Of a DNA stretch of 64,000 nucleotides, positions 10,999 to 22,686 are shown in pieces. The DNA comes from Margaritifera margaritifera (taxonomy: Eukaryota; Mollusca; Bivalvia; Unionida; Margaritiferidae). Made by a program: the position numbers and the translations under genes. The notes beneath the pieces were generated by a model that was not told the DNA's origin, ran no database searches, and saw only the letters and a program-made list of their open reading frames with translations. Within the stretch, counting starts at the first letter, position 1. Each line of letters begins with the position of its first letter. The stretch is from positions 1,036,501 to 1,100,500 of the forward strand of contig JAQPZY010001549.1 in assembly GCA_029931535.1 (NCBI GenBank). The letters run 5' to 3'.

Positions 10999-11404
10999 TG
11001 AATATTCACTAATCCTTCCCATAAAACAATGTTAGCTACATCACTAGATTAACAACACTCCAGGGAGAAGGTAGTTTAAAAATCTGCTTTTTTCAACTAT
11101 GAATTTATCATTTGCCCATCCACCACGTGCCTTTGAAATAACACATATAATTGGCAGTGTTGCGCGATTTATAATCGCCGTAAGTATCACCTCTACTTTT
11201 GAAATCTGAGATTAGTTGGCCTCCGAATAAATGTTTCTGCAGAATCAATAATACATGTAGTCCGGGGTAGTTTTCTCTGTAAGACTCCGTGCAACAGTCT
11301 CTAATTATTTCTCTTGGAAGTCATATTATCAGTGATTTCAACTTCTCTGATAAGATTAGAATTCAAGACTTTAAAATCTTGCATGCCCATCTGACGGCAT
11401 AGAC
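10999..11404. other. No gene seen
   Basis: No frame or repeat recognised. Confidence 0.5.
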
Positions 11405-11410
11405 TGAAAT

Positions 11411-11563
11411 TTAAATGGTACCAAACACGCAGTTTTCATGCACTTGTCCGTGTATTTTACACATTGATTTCTTCCATAAATTGTGTTTGCGATGATTATT
11501 TGAACATCCATTGACGGAACATGAACTACCTCCACGTTCAATATATTTTACAATGCTATCCAT
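11411..11563 (-). pseudogene. THAP-like zinc-finger fragment
   Basis: A 50-codon minus-strand frame with an ATG at 11,563 contains CSVNGCSNNHRKHNLWKKSM, then CKIHGQVHENC. The start CSVxGCxNN is that of THAP-type C2CH DNA-binding domains. The second cluster (C-x2-H, then C) is like a variant common in mollusc transposon-linked proteins. It then meets a stop before the hydrophobic FP/W core of a THAP domain, so it is either a first exon or a broken copy. No donor splice site was confirmed. It lies 0.9 kb from the YqaJ relic but on the other strand. An upstream GTG-led extension is likely not real. Confidence 0.4.
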
Positions 11564-11751
11564 GTCAACTTTTAAGAGAAAACGAGCAAAGATAAAATGT
11601 AAACAAAAAAACTGATGTTGTTTTGATCGCGAGTACGTGCGATATCGAATGTTCATTTCACTATCGTCATGGCTGACACATCACGTGATTGGTTAATGGC
11701 TGCGCTCATGAAACTGGGGTCAAATATAGATAACGGTGTCTATATAGACTT

Positions 11752-11767
11752 ATCACCCCCCCCCCCC

Positions 11768-11794
<27 letters not shown>
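11752..11794. repeat. Poly-C / poly-A run
   Basis: A C run passes directly into an A run. On the minus strand this is the T/G tail of the SINE that follows. Confidence 0.9.
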
Positions 11795-11800
<6 letters not shown>

Positions 11801-12045
11801 GGGCAAGTCACGTGGCACCGGTTTTGTTTAACGCCATTTTTCAGCACATGACAGGCTATACATGGCGGCCAGAATATTTGGTGGAGGAAGAACCCGGAAA
11901 GAACCACCGATCCAATGGAAGCTACGCTACTGGCACATGCCCACGTTGGCCGGAGCCGAGAATCAAAGCGACCACGACAGAGGTGAGATGTGTGAGTGAT
12001 CTGTAAGACAAGCGCCTTAGACCACTCTGCCACCCGGGTCCCTCG
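11795..12045 (-). repeat. tRNA-derived SINE (family 3)
   Basis: On the minus strand it begins GGGACCCGGGTGGCAGAGTG and continues GGTCTAAGGCGCTTGTCTTA, then CGTGGTCGCTTTGATTCTCG (degenerate B box) and a body of about 150 bases that ends in the T/G tail. The 107-codon ORF across it is SINE sequence. Its head matches the fragment at the left end of the window. Confidence 0.82.
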
Positions 12046-12847
12046 TGGCACCGGTACAAACAAAGGCTACTTCACCATATTTCTACGGTACCGTATACAA
12101 CCTAGGGGTTATTAACTCTGCATTCTCATTCTAACAGTATCAGGGCACCGACCCATATTCAAGCAGCTTCTCAACTTCAGTAAAGACTCTAACACAAATT
12201 AGGTACCTTACAAGCATTCCATGTTTTGAGATTTTCAGCAACAACAAAAAATACGATCAATTTCTGATAATATTTGCAGGTAAACAATTTGCAACTTTAT
12301 GCCTTTCAGGTATAGACTAGTTTTTTCAATATCCAGAATAGACATTTTAAAATGAGTATACGCTCAAGTTGAGGGTCTTTATGAATATGGAGCTACTATT
12401 TATATATACTTTCTGACAGACTGTTTCTTTTCTTTCTTATTTCTAGAAATTTAAATCACGCTAATATTAAATAATTTGCTCGATGTTTTGAAATTTATGG
12501 AAATGGTACCGATTACTGTATATCAAGATAACTAGAATGAAAACGAGCGTTATGGAATTTTTTAAAGGTTGGTATTCGCAATATATACCTTTGTATTTTG
12601 ATGCACGAACAATAAATGTAAAGCATTGCCTGTTAGAATTTTGATATTGGTGCTATAATGTCTTGGCATCATAGCGGCTTCCAATAATCTGCCGAGTGAT
12701 ATGGACTTGATCATCATTAACATCTGTCCGTTAGAGTATAGACAGCACTTCATAAATGTTTCACATGTCAAAACACATATATCAGTGTAAAATAAAAAGG
12801 GAAATATTTAAGAGTAACGATTATTTCGCAATAATTGAGCAGATTTA
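12046..12847. other. No gene seen
   Basis: AT-rich and without a recognisable frame. It ends at the TA dinucleotide that flanks the mariner. Confidence 0.5.
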
Positions 12848-14114
12848 CGAGGGGTATTTACAAAGTTCTGAATATTTGTGTCAAGTGCAACAAAGTTCTT
12901 TATTAGTGAACAGTACATTAGTGCATCCCCTCAAAGTATTCCCCATCTACCTCTACACACTTCCTCAGTCTGATTATCCATTTGTTAATTGCGATTTAGT
13001 ATTTGCTTTTTGGTACATAGTTAATATTTTGGAAAACTGCACTTCCATCCGCATGGTGCCTTTCAAATCGTCTGCCTTCACTTCAGCGAATTTTTGATAA
13101 AGGGATTCAGCCGAAAATCACTTGGAGCTAAATCAAGGTTGTATGGAGGATATGGCAAAGTCTGGATGCTGTGCTCCTTGAGGAAGTCTGTCAAGACTGC
13201 GGATTTATGCGCTGGTGCGTTGTCATACAGTCGATGGATACCTCGGGTACCGATGCACGGACGGGTGGTTCAGTAGTGTTCAACAACTTTGGCAACACTT
13301 TGGAGGCATAAAAATGTATAGTAACACAAGTACCTGGACGACCGAGCCATCTGCATCGAAAAATAATGGCTATAAAACTCTCTGTTCGTTTTCTCCGATT
13401 CAAACATTATTATTTTCTCTCGAGTCGGATTCAAAAAAGTAAATACATGTTTCATCATCTGTGACAATCTCATTCAAACGTCTCTGGTCACTCCTATCAT
13501 ATTTGGCTAGTAGCTATTTAGCAATTTTAACCCTAGACTAGTTTTGATTAACCGTCATCAAATGCGGGAATAGTCGTGCACAAACCTTTCCGAACTTCAA
13601 ATGATTCTGCAATATATTAAAAACAGCTGACGAATTGATGCCTGTGATAACAGAAATATCTTCCACTGTGTATCAAACATCTTCATCAATTGCTCCATTC
13701 ACAGCAGACACTTCCCGCTCACCAATCGCAGACAACGGTCTTCCAGAACGTGGATAATCTTCATTGGATTCTCAACAATCTTTAAAACGATGAAACCACC
13801 TCAGAATTGTAGGATATGACATAGAATTACATCTGTAAAGTTTAGACACGCCGGTCTTGACATCAGTTGAAGAGTACCCTAAGATCGCCCAGATTTTACA
13901 GTAACTGTTCTCCTTATCTAACATTTTTAGGTCACTGTCATTTACCTGTGTTACGTCACACGCATATGTCTACAGGAGTCCGGCGTGCTGCATCTGCAGC
14001 TGCAACTCATTTTAAAGAACGTTATTTTGTCTATCGATCAGTGTTAAATTTATACACAGATTCAAAGAAAGAAACGATATATTAACATATTCAGAACTAT
14101 TCAAATACCCCTCG
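12848..14114 (-). mobile_element. Mariner-type transposon, degenerate but with both ends
   Basis: Both ends carry the inverted repeat CGAGGGGTATTT, extending imperfectly through GTTCTGAATAT. The outer dinucleotides are TA at 12,846-12,847 and TA at 14,115-14,116, as expected from Tc1/mariner insertion. The span of 1,267 bp is the normal length for a mariner. The transposase reads on the minus strand, from 14,114 towards 12,848. A related but truncated copy ends at 46,733. Confidence 0.93.
12900..13950 (-). pseudogene. Mariner transposase pseudogene (DD34D type)
   Basis: On the minus strand the order of blocks is correct for a mariner transposase. A helix-turn-helix region (13,600-13,950, with VEDISVITGINSS-like words) comes first. 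The first catalytic aspartate follows in IVTDDET (about 13,455-13,475), the second in LYDNAPAHKSAVLTDFLKEH (about 13,185-13,245) and the third in YPPYNLDLAPSDFRL (about 13,100-13,145). At least two frame changes and several stops separate these blocks, for example between 13,270 and 13,404. The enzyme would have cut and joined the element's ends at TA sites; this copy cannot make it. Confidence 0.9.
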
Positions 14115-14116
14115 TA

Positions 14117-14520
14117 TGTACAACCATCATGCAAAAAACAAAAACAAAAAACATGATAAAAAGTCGCGGGTTTCAACCGGAAAAGCAGACTGACATTGGT
14201 CAGCAAATGTATATATACCAAATAAGTATTGCCACAGCAGACTTTATTTTTTCCATGTGAAATATATCACGCGTGCAAATTTCATGAAACCGGATTACGC
14301 ACATCCGGAAAATCATCTCTGTTTGCATCCGCCCCTCGAATTCATCTATATTGCACACACTGGGAAGGTGAACTCGAAATAATGTGAATGTTGACTTGCG
14401 TGTACATCCTTTTTCGTGAATTATGATTTCAGAGAAGAAAAGTGGTCTTCACACTTGTTTAAAAAAATATCGTGCTGTACGTGTCTAAATGGAATAAAAA
14501 AAGCAAACGAAATAAAAAAA
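14117..14520. other. No gene seen
   Basis: No frame or repeat recognised. Confidence 0.5.

Positions 14521-14524
<4 letters not shown>

Positions 14525-14592
<68 letters not shown>
14525..14592. repeat. (AT)n microsatellite
   Basis: About 68 bases of pure AT. Confidence 0.98.
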
Positions 14593-14595
<3 letters not shown>

Positions 14596-15190
14596 GAATA
14601 TGCACGTGTTTCATCTTTATAAAATATAAATTAAATGATATTGTTTTGAATAACGGATCTACTCACGTTTCATTTTTCTGTTTTTGATCATTTTCATAGA
14701 TGTTATAGGTAATAACAACTTCATAATGAAATTAATGAAATATTTCGAATAACTGACCTTTGGACCATGCCTCTCCTATCAAAGTCTTTCACGTTAAATA
14801 TTGGGGGAGGGGGGGGGGTAAATTGGCATTTATATTTCAACGTCACAATTTAGCATAAATTCAAATTTGCTTCTAAACTGGCTTAAAAATGGCCAAGTTA
14901 AAACACTGGTTTTGTATTTTCTTTATAGTAAATACTGTTTACGTGTCCGAGTCCAATGTCTGTGAATTCGGACAAACAAACGCTACCTAGGTAACGAAGC
15001 GATTATTCGCTCGTGGCATGCGCATTACAGAAATCTAATTAGTCAGCGGCCCACTGTTGTCAAGGGTAGACAATATTTGGGTGACAGTTATCGATATGTC
15101 ACTTTCGTAAATTTGTATTGTCCTTCTTATTTTTGTGGACGGGTATGATTCTGCGAAAAATCAGTAATTAAGTCCTGCTTTTAGTAGGAA
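14593..15190. other. No gene seen
   Basis: AT-rich; a G run at about 14,803-14,818. Nothing else. Confidence 0.5.
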
Positions 15191-15194
15191 AAAA

Positions 15195-15258
15195 GTTATA
15201 ATTCGAGTGTACGACATATCTAATTGGTTATAATTCGAGTGTACGACATATTTAATTG
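15195..15258. repeat. Tandem duplication of about 32 bp
   Basis: GTTATAATTCGAGTGTACGA, then CATAT(C/T)TAATTG, twice in a row. Confidence 0.8.
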
Positions 15259-16394
15259 GTACCAAGTGTCGTATATTCCATATACTTAACCATATTTTCT
15301 AACGTTTAGTTCAACACCGTCGAGTAAGTTTATCCTTCAAGTTTTGTGAAGAAAAAATAATAAGTCACCAAATTATCGGTAAATGAAAACTACAAAGCTT
15401 GACAACAACGATAGCTCAGCTATTTTGTAAATGAATTTAAATTTCATTTAGAAGTATGATTTTTAGTAGACGACGTCATACGCATTGGAAATGTCAGTAC
15501 AAATCGGCACCATCTTTACTAGCTAACTTTGTGTATGACTGGTACTAGGTTATCATTTGCAAATATTTTCCTTGATATGCGGGGAAAACTAGTAAAATTA
15601 TACCATTGATCCAGTTTTAACCACCTTGTCCTGCAGAAATTATCCACGATGACTGATTTGTTCAGGAAAGTTTGTTTGCTGTTGTTTGCTACAACTCATA
15701 CTTGTTACTGAAATTCATTAACCTGTTCAAAAGACAGTTATCGTATTGTCAAGGTTTGTAATTATTACTTTTAATTAGAGGCGAGATTTTTTCTCTTTAG
15801 GAAACTGGAACGGTATACCTACTCGACCGTGTTGAAAAATATTTTAGTAACTATGCTGAGCGATTCGTAACGATTGAACTGTCGAATGGATCATCTATGA
15901 TTTATAGTTTTCTTCCTGTCCACGTACTACCAACAAACAACTTCCCTTAGGGTGTATTGAGCCTTGTGAGTGTTACTAGTACTCGTTGCCGATGGCAAGT
16001 GATATAACATTCCAAAGTTAACAGACTGAATCACAGAACTGAAATGACAAGAATGCAATCAAACATCTTCTACTCTGATCTCATGCAAAATGCTGGGTCC
16101 ATAGGCCCAGACCAAAGTAACGTATGGATGAAAACGATGTACATTAGCATCCATGTATCCATCCATCCATCTCCTTCTACCGATCTACGTACTGTGTCGG
16201 CCTACTTACATACTTACATACCTACATATGTATGTATGTAATCTATTTTTCAGTCAGTCGTTTCACATACTCACCAATAAATCTAGGAATGAGTGAGAGG
16301 GGACAGAGTAGACGGAGAGATGAAGAAGATGTACTTCACCTAATGAATGGAATACTCTCTTTCGTGTATTTCGTGTTTGACAAGAAATGCATAT
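15259..16394. other. No gene seen
   Basis: Over 1 kb without a convincing frame. A short TACATAC/GTATGTA hairpin lies at about 16,203-16,243. Confidence 0.5.
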
Positions 16395-16533
16395 GCCGAG
16401 GAAATGGGAGCTAAGGGCCTTTCCCAAGTACACACCAAGGCAGCCGACATGGGCTGGCCTGAGCGGGTATCGAACCCGCGACCCTTGGATTACGAGTTCG
16501 ACGCTGTACCAGTTGAGCTACCGCGGCTCCCCT
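16395..16533 (-). repeat. tRNA-derived SINE (family 1), well preserved head
   Basis: On the minus strand: GGAGCCGCGGTAGCTCAACT (A box region), GTCGAACTCGTAATCCAAGG, then GGGTTCGATACCCGC (perfect B box) and the body GTGTGTACTTGGGAAAGGCC. The tRNA part could almost fold, but the continuing SINE body and the other copies argue against a tRNA gene. Confidence 0.88.
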
Positions 16534-16539
16534 GTATAA

Positions 16540-16800
16540 GGAAGATCCGACTGCAAACAGCGTATACTCGTTATCAGGGTTGGGTCCAGAAATATCGTTT
16601 AGGGGAAGCGTAAACAAGTAGGCGATGAGTCTGTGGGACGGAACCCACGACGGGGGACACATTTTAGGGGGGATGGGGCGCATCATGCGACGGCAAATCT
16701 GTGCTTACTTTGTCTGAACGAAATTAAAAGTAGTGCCATCTACCGACTCAGATCTGACGGCACATTATATGATAGCATATCTGAGTCTACATTGTACGTA
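16540..16800. repeat. Degraded palindromic MITE fragments
   Basis: GATCCGACTGCAAACAGCGT at 16,545, CGCATCATGCGACGGCAAAT at 16,679 and CAGATCTGACGGCACATTAT near 16,750 are words of the palindromic MITE at 26,355 and 37,641. Here they are rearranged and weakly paired. Confidence 0.5.
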
Positions 16801-16944
16801 GTTGGGGGTGTAGGGCATTGTAAAGTAAACAATTTATAAATATGACGTATTCATATAAAATCAACATGAGCTGGAGTATCATACAGTTGTACGGGGTGGA
16901 AATTAAAACCTGATTAACTCAAACCTCTGTAATATCTTCCTAAC

Positions 16945-17805
16945 CAGTATATTGTGGACATATGTCTACCCAATATAATGTTGACATATGTCTACCCAAT
17001 ATAATGTGGACATCTGTCTATTCAAAATACTATGTACATATCCCTATCCAATATACTGTGGACATCTGTGTATCTAATATAGTGTGGAGAGACCATGGAC
17101 ATATGTCTATCGAATATATTGTGCACATCTGTCTATCCAATATGCTGTGGACATCTGTCTGTCCAAATATTGAGGACATCTGTCTATCCAATATACTGTA
17201 AACATCTGTTCATCCAATAAAACCGCAGATATCTGTCTATCCAACATACTGCTGACATGTCTATCCAATACACCGTTGACAGCTGCCTATCCAATATACT
17301 ATGGACACCTGTCTACTGAATACACTGTGGACATCTGTCTATCCAATATAATATGGACATCTGTCTACTCAATACACTGTGGACATCTTTCTATCCAATA
17401 TACTACGGACATCTGTCTACTCAATACACTGTTGACATCTGTCTATCCAATATACTATGGACATCTGTCTACTCAATACACTGTGGACAACTGTGTATCC
17501 AATATACTATGGATATCTGTCTACTCAATACACTGTGGACATCTGTCTATCCAATATACTATGGACATCTGTCTACTCAATACACTGTTGACAGCTGTCT
17601 ATCCAATATACTATGGACATCTGTCTACTCAATACACTGTGGACAACTGTCTATCCATTATACTATGGATATCTGTCTACCCAAAATACTGTAGATATCT
17701 GTCTCTCCAATATAGTATGGACATCTGTTTGTGCAAATTTATGTGGACATCTATCACATATACTGTGGACATATGCCTGTCCAATACACTGTAGACACCT
17801 GCGTG
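16945..17805. repeat. 26-bp satellite, about 33 units
   Basis: The consensus CTGTGGACATCTGTCTATCC plus AATATA repeats with a near-constant period of 26 bp, alternating AATATACTATGG and AATACACTGTGG types in the middle, so a 52-bp higher-order unit is visible at 17,290-17,660. Three units are 78 bp (26 codons), so the plus strand is open in overlapping frames for up to 172 codons with the same peptide pattern. That is expected from the arithmetic and does not indicate a gene. Confidence 0.97.
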
Positions 17806-18362
17806 TATATTTGCTAGTATCGTCCAACCTCCAGTTTTCGTTCTCTCCTTCAATCGTGCGCCATGTTTCTCGCGACCTAACGCGTGTGTTTCGAGATAAT
17901 GACGTCATCAACTGTGTCACCAGCGTTCTTCAAGAGTGACAGCAAGTATTTAACAAGTAAAATCAGACAAAATGAGATTTAAACAGTTAATTTTATGTAA
18001 TTTAAAAAAAATCTGAATGAAAATCTGTATTTTCACTAATGCCTTATATGTGTCCGACATGTTGGCCTTGAATTTTGTATTATATGCTAAAGATACGTCC
18101 GCTGATCACATGTTGCTTTTGTTCACATATCTTGAACAGGAAATCCCACTTTGGGAATTTATAAAACGGCAAAGCTAGTGTAAATATTTGGTTTTAATAA
18201 TGTGGGGTTCTTATACAACGTAAGAAAAATTTACATTGGAAATGTATATTCACTATAGATTTTTTCGTTTCAGTATTATTTCACAATAAACATATATTCT
18301 ACATCAAAAGACATTGAATCTATTATAATAAAATGTGTATCCATTCACCAGTGTCTATTTTC
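17806..18362. other. No gene seen
   Basis: AT-rich; nothing recognised. Confidence 0.5.
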
Positions 18363-18368
18363 AAATTT

Positions 18369-18377
18369 ATCTCTCCC

Positions 18378-18452
<75 letters not shown>
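18369..18452. repeat. (CTGT)n-(CT)n microsatellite
   Basis: A few CTGT units lead into about 55 bases of pure CT. Confidence 0.97.
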
Positions 18453-18454
<2 letters not shown>

Positions 18455-19380
18455 ATTAATGTATTTATATTGCAAAGAACAAGCAAGCAGTAATGTAAGT
18501 GCACAAACTTCATATAGAATGAACGGAAAAAAAGTTCATTTTTAATTCTTTTTAATTTTTTTATTTCAAAAACACGGGGACACTATAAACTAATAATATC
18601 CATACCTTGGCCGAACAGGCACATTCCGGTCATATGCCACGTGACTTTTTAGTCAGTATCAAGAACCATGGATGCCCTCCCGGAAATAAGTAAACGTACA
18701 CATGCTCGGAAAAACGGCAATTCTGAACTAATATACATGAATGCCAATTTTTTTTAACGATAATTAAATGAAGTAGATATAGTTGAACACTTTCTATGGT
18801 TATCTGAATATATTCTCACAACATTATAACGAATGCGTTAAAATTCACGTTAAGGGCACGAACTATGGAGGTTCGAGGATATATAACCAGAATTCAACTG
18901 TAAACAGCTCAGATCATAATCTGCTGACTCAAAATACGCTTGCATATCAGTGTCTATGCTGTTCGTTCAATTGATGGTTTCCGGCGATTTGCTGTGGCAT
19001 TATTGATGTCAGACCCCAGTCTAAGTTTACCGTGAATGCATACTGATAACACAGTATAAAGTTTACATGAACATTTAGAATTCCTAGGAATAATGTCATA
19101 CTTTTGTTGATGGTCATGTCTGAAACTTTTATGTATCTAGTCACGAAACCGTTAGGATCTCTGACCGCGTCTTTCTTAACCCGTTACATCAATGGTGCCG
19201 AATCTTCCAGAAGGCAAATGAGATTTTCAATATTCCCATCGATTAAAGATTGACATGACCCGTTACAGCACACACACGCCATCAAACGTTTGACATTTTT
19301 GTATCATGACTTTACATGATAAGTATGGTAATCACTGGGTAATGTGAAATTTTTCTCAGATCAACTCATCTGTCTTAATC
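18453..19380. other. No gene seen
   Basis: No recognisable frame or repeat in about 0.9 kb. Confidence 0.5.
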
Positions 19381-19383
19381 TAG

Positions 19384-19480
19384 TGTATGTATGTATGTAT
19401 GTATGTATGTATGTATGTATGTATGTATGTATGTATGTATGTATGTATGTATGTATGTATGTATGTATGTATGTATGTAT
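19384..19480. repeat. (GTAT)n microsatellite
   Basis: About 24 perfect tetranucleotide units. Confidence 0.98.
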
Positions 19481-19689
19481 CGATCAACCAGCTATGCATT
19501 CATTTACGAAGCAGTAGGTAGTAGTAGTAAATAAGATTATAAATCTGCTTTTCTGCCTGTATGTATGTATGTCTGTCCGCCAGTCTGTCTATCAGTATGT
19601 CTACAAACAAATTTTTTTTTTAATTTTTCAGGAAACTAATCAAATTTATAGCTTACCTCTAATCAAGATCAAAACACTAATTAAGTTGC

Positions 19690-20060
19690 TTATCTCTTTA
19701 CCTACATGTACATGTGAATTTGCCTATTGATTGAACGATATATACGTATGCCCTTTTATTACCTACATGTGTACTTGTCTATTGAATAAACGATATATAC
19801 GTATGCCTGTTTATTACCTACATGTACATGTGTACTTGTCTATTGAATAAACGATATATACGTATGCCCTTTTATTACCTACATGTATATGTGTATTTGT
19901 CTATTGATTGAACAATATATACGTATGCCCTTTTATTACCTATATATACATGTGTTTGTCTATTGATTGAACGATATATATGTATGCCCTTTTATTACCT
20001 CCATGTACATGTGTATTTGCCTGTTGAATGAACGACAGATATGTATGCCCTTTTATTCTT
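19690..20060. repeat. Minisatellite of about 60 bp, 6 units
   Basis: ATATATACGTATGCCCTTTT followed by ATTACCTACATGTACATGTG and CTATTGA(T/A) recurs near 19,741, 19,796, 19,857, 19,918, 19,977 and 20,038. Confidence 0.92.
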
Positions 20061-20095
20061 ATCCATGCATTTATCCATCTGACCATGCACCCATC

Positions 20096-20100
20096 TATCC

Positions 20101-20166
<66 letters not shown>

Positions 20167-20170
20167 ATAT
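20096..20170. repeat. (CTAT)n microsatellite
   Basis: About 17 units of CTAT. Confidence 0.97.
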
Positions 20171-20236
20171 CTTTATATAATGTACATAATTATGTTTGCA
20201 TTGATTCTTTCTGGTTGTTTGTTTTACTGCTTGTCC

Positions 20237-20303
20237 TTATGTATGTATGTATGTATGTATGTATGTATGTATGTATGTATGTATGTATGTATGTATGTAT
20301 GTA

Positions 20304-20340
<37 letters not shown>
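20237..20340. repeat. (GTAT)n-(GT)n compound microsatellite
   Basis: About 18 GTAT units followed by about 15 GT units. The repetitive ORF across this and the CTAT tract is an artefact. Confidence 0.97.
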
Positions 20341-20342
<2 letters not shown>

Positions 20343-20990
20343 ACAACATCAAGTAAATGTCACGAAAACTATGTAAAATGCATACATTGTACATCTTGCT
20401 TGGTACACGTTTAAAATCAAACGTAAAAGGTAAACAAGGCAGATCAAGTTAAAAAAAAAATAATAAACTACCCAACACATACATAACATTGATATTAAAA
20501 CAGCCACAGGCTTATACATAAGTGATGATTCAAACACACTTAACCCTGTATGCAGTAGATAAAATATGAATCAAGTACTGACCTGCATCTGCGTTTTTCC
20601 GAACGAAAAGATTTTTAAACTTTGTCCAAATATTGCTCATTTTGTGGTAACTACTTAATGTCTTCCTTTAGTAATACATAATCCCAGCAAAGTGTCAATT
20701 GTATGTACTTACTTGCCTTACCAATTAATTGAAAAGACTAACTATTTGTCGACTCACGCTATATGCTTGCTTGAAGATCGGAGAAAAAGAACTTCCGGGA
20801 GTAGCATACAGTGTTGTGAATCAACAGACTACCTATAGCCTGTTTCAATCAACATATTTTCTCTAGCCTGTTTCAAACTGTCATAGTCTTGAAATTTGTA
20901 CGTTTATGACTGCCAGATTGTAATGGTTAAACATTTTGCCTACAGTATCATGATAATGCTATTGAAAATTTGAAATCTCTCAATCTGAAG
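20341..20990. other. No gene seen
   Basis: No frame or repeat recognised. Confidence 0.5.
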
Positions 20991-20994
20991 AGTA

Positions 20995-21105
20995 AGATTA
21001 CGGTCAAATATACCTTTTGTTCGTTATGAAGATTACTGTCAAACATACCCTTTTGTTCGCTGTGACGATTACTGTGAAATACACCTTTTATTCGTTACGA
21101 AGATT
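20995..21105. repeat. Three diverged units of about 36 bp
   Basis: GATTAC(G/T)GT(C/G)AAATA, then CCTTTTGTTCGTTATGAA, recurs three times with substitutions. Confidence 0.65.
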
Positions 21106-21375
21106 CAATAAAATGGTAAATTACAGAAAATAAACCCCTTACCGTGTGCTGTTTTAGTGTACCTCTGTAGGACAAGTTGGTATATAGCCCTAGCAATTAA
21201 GTCCTTTTAAAATATATACAAGCATACATGAAACAATACATTTACTTCTTAAAAATCCTAAAAGTTCTCACTAGTGAAGAACACAGTCACTTTTCTTTAG
21301 TGGTATCATAGTCACATGTACAAAATGTTCAATATGGTGAGCCACTTAATTCCTTAGAATGATACTGAGGCCAGG

Positions 21376-21610
21376 CACTTGAAGTATGCCAATAAATCAA
21401 ATAGTATACTTGAAGTATGCCGATAAATCAAATAGTATACTTTTGAAGTATGCCGATAGATCAAATAGTATACTTGAAGTATGCCAATAAATCCAATAGT
21501 ATACTTGAAGTATGCCAATAAATCCAATAGTATACTTGAAGTATGCAAATATATCAAATAGTATACTTGAAGTATGCAAATAAATCAAATATTATACTTG
21601 AAGTATGCCA
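21376..21610. repeat. 31-bp minisatellite, about 8 units
   Basis: CTTGAAGTATGCCAATAAAT plus CAAATAGTATA, with period 31 (one unit 33). The minus-strand repetitive ORFs over it are artefacts. Confidence 0.95.
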
Positions 21611-21968
21611 CTTTTATTTGCATTTAACGAGCTAGTATAGGAGCCAAAAGTTAAGTTGCTCCTAAAAGCCTTGCGGCTTTAACTTCATTCTAATTAAAGT
21701 TACAGAACGTGAGATACATTGCCAATAGATACTGTGACATAAGCGGTGTTAGTGAGACACAGTAGTGCGAGAATGCGTATTTTAGATCGGCCGGTCGATT
21801 ACGGTTCTTGATCCCTAAATCTTTTCTATATACTCTGTGACTTTTTTCCATTGAGGATTTATGCACACACGTGGGTTCCGCGGGCCCCTCAAAAGTGAAG
21901 TTCCTATGAGGCGCCTCAGTAGGCAGATCTATATACACAGGCAAACATTTACTCGACTTTGATTGAAT

Positions 21969-22680
21969 CTAAATCCAATACTTGTTTCGGTCGCTAACTC
22001 TCCGGTTTTGTATCTGTGCGAGGAGACGTCGGTGGTTTTCTATTCCGACCAGCACCATTTCAAACTCACACATGCTAATTGTTTTATCTTCGATGGCCAT
22101 CGAGTACAGCTTAGCAATTGTGCTGAGACTACTTTGTGCCGCAGCGAGAAGTTTCAAATAAACACATATTCATGAATCCAGCCGTAGTGAATTTATTTTT
22201 CCGATACCGCCAGTCACACCACACCGGTTAATTCCGATTGGCGTGCCTGTGATAGTTGCCGTAGTCACAATTCCAGCAACACCAAGGCCAACGGTGGTCG
22301 TGGGGATGATTCCGCAAATAGCATCCACCACAACACACACGTGCATCTATTTTGTAAGTAACACGGTTTTTTTTGGTGATTTCATCTCGCAGCTGTTGTT
22401 CCGCTTTGTTTATTTTCTCGCGTCGGTAGCTTTGAAGGTCAATCACAGTTATATTAATATTGTCATAATGGAGACTAATTGCTCGACAGGCTGGCTTTGT
22501 TCAGCTGCAATACACGCACGCAGTTCCAACCAAGCACTTTTCTTTACTGATATTACCGTCATACAATCATGGAAAATATCTTCCAGCGGAATATTTAAGT
22601 CTCCGGTGATTGTGCGTTCCTGGGGTTTGGCACCACGTCCATTTAGAAACACACCTGGTCTAAAATGTCCATTCTCACAC
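21969..22680 (-). pseudogene. Degenerate frame of an unidentified invertebrate protein
   Basis: Three minus-strand pieces lie in order. At 22,449-22,670 a 67-codon frame includes TGDLNIPLEDIFHDCM and KSAWLELRACIAAEQSQPVE. At about 22,185-22,345 a Gly/Ala/Thr-rich stretch reads GIIPTTTVGLGVAGIVTTAT and TGTPIGINRCGVTGGIG, as in a small-residue hydrophobic helix pair. At 21,969-22,157 a charged helix follows with LSTIAKLYSMAIEDKTIS and CEFEMVLVGIENHRRLLAQI. The frames are joined only through frameshifts and stops. The order of a Gly-rich hydrophobic segment and then a helix with I-A-x-h-x-S-x-A-h-x-D-x-x-I-S-x-x-E-F is one I associate with uncharacterised repeat-borne proteins of invertebrates, but I cannot name a family. 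Best read as an inactive relic. Confidence 0.4.
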
Positions 22681-22686
22681 TACTGA

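Noticed and set aside
11740..12063. 107-codon minus-strand ORF with a poly-Phe/Gly end
   Set aside because: A translated family 3 SINE and its T/G tail.
16395..16533. Functional tRNA gene
   Set aside because: The A and B boxes are good, but the acceptor stem does not close at the expected place and a SINE body shared with four other copies follows.
17276..17939. Long plus-strand ORFs of 172, 113 and 108 codons with internal peptide repeats
   Set aside because: They follow from the 26-bp satellite unit having no stop in any frame. There is no start context, signal or non-repeat domain.
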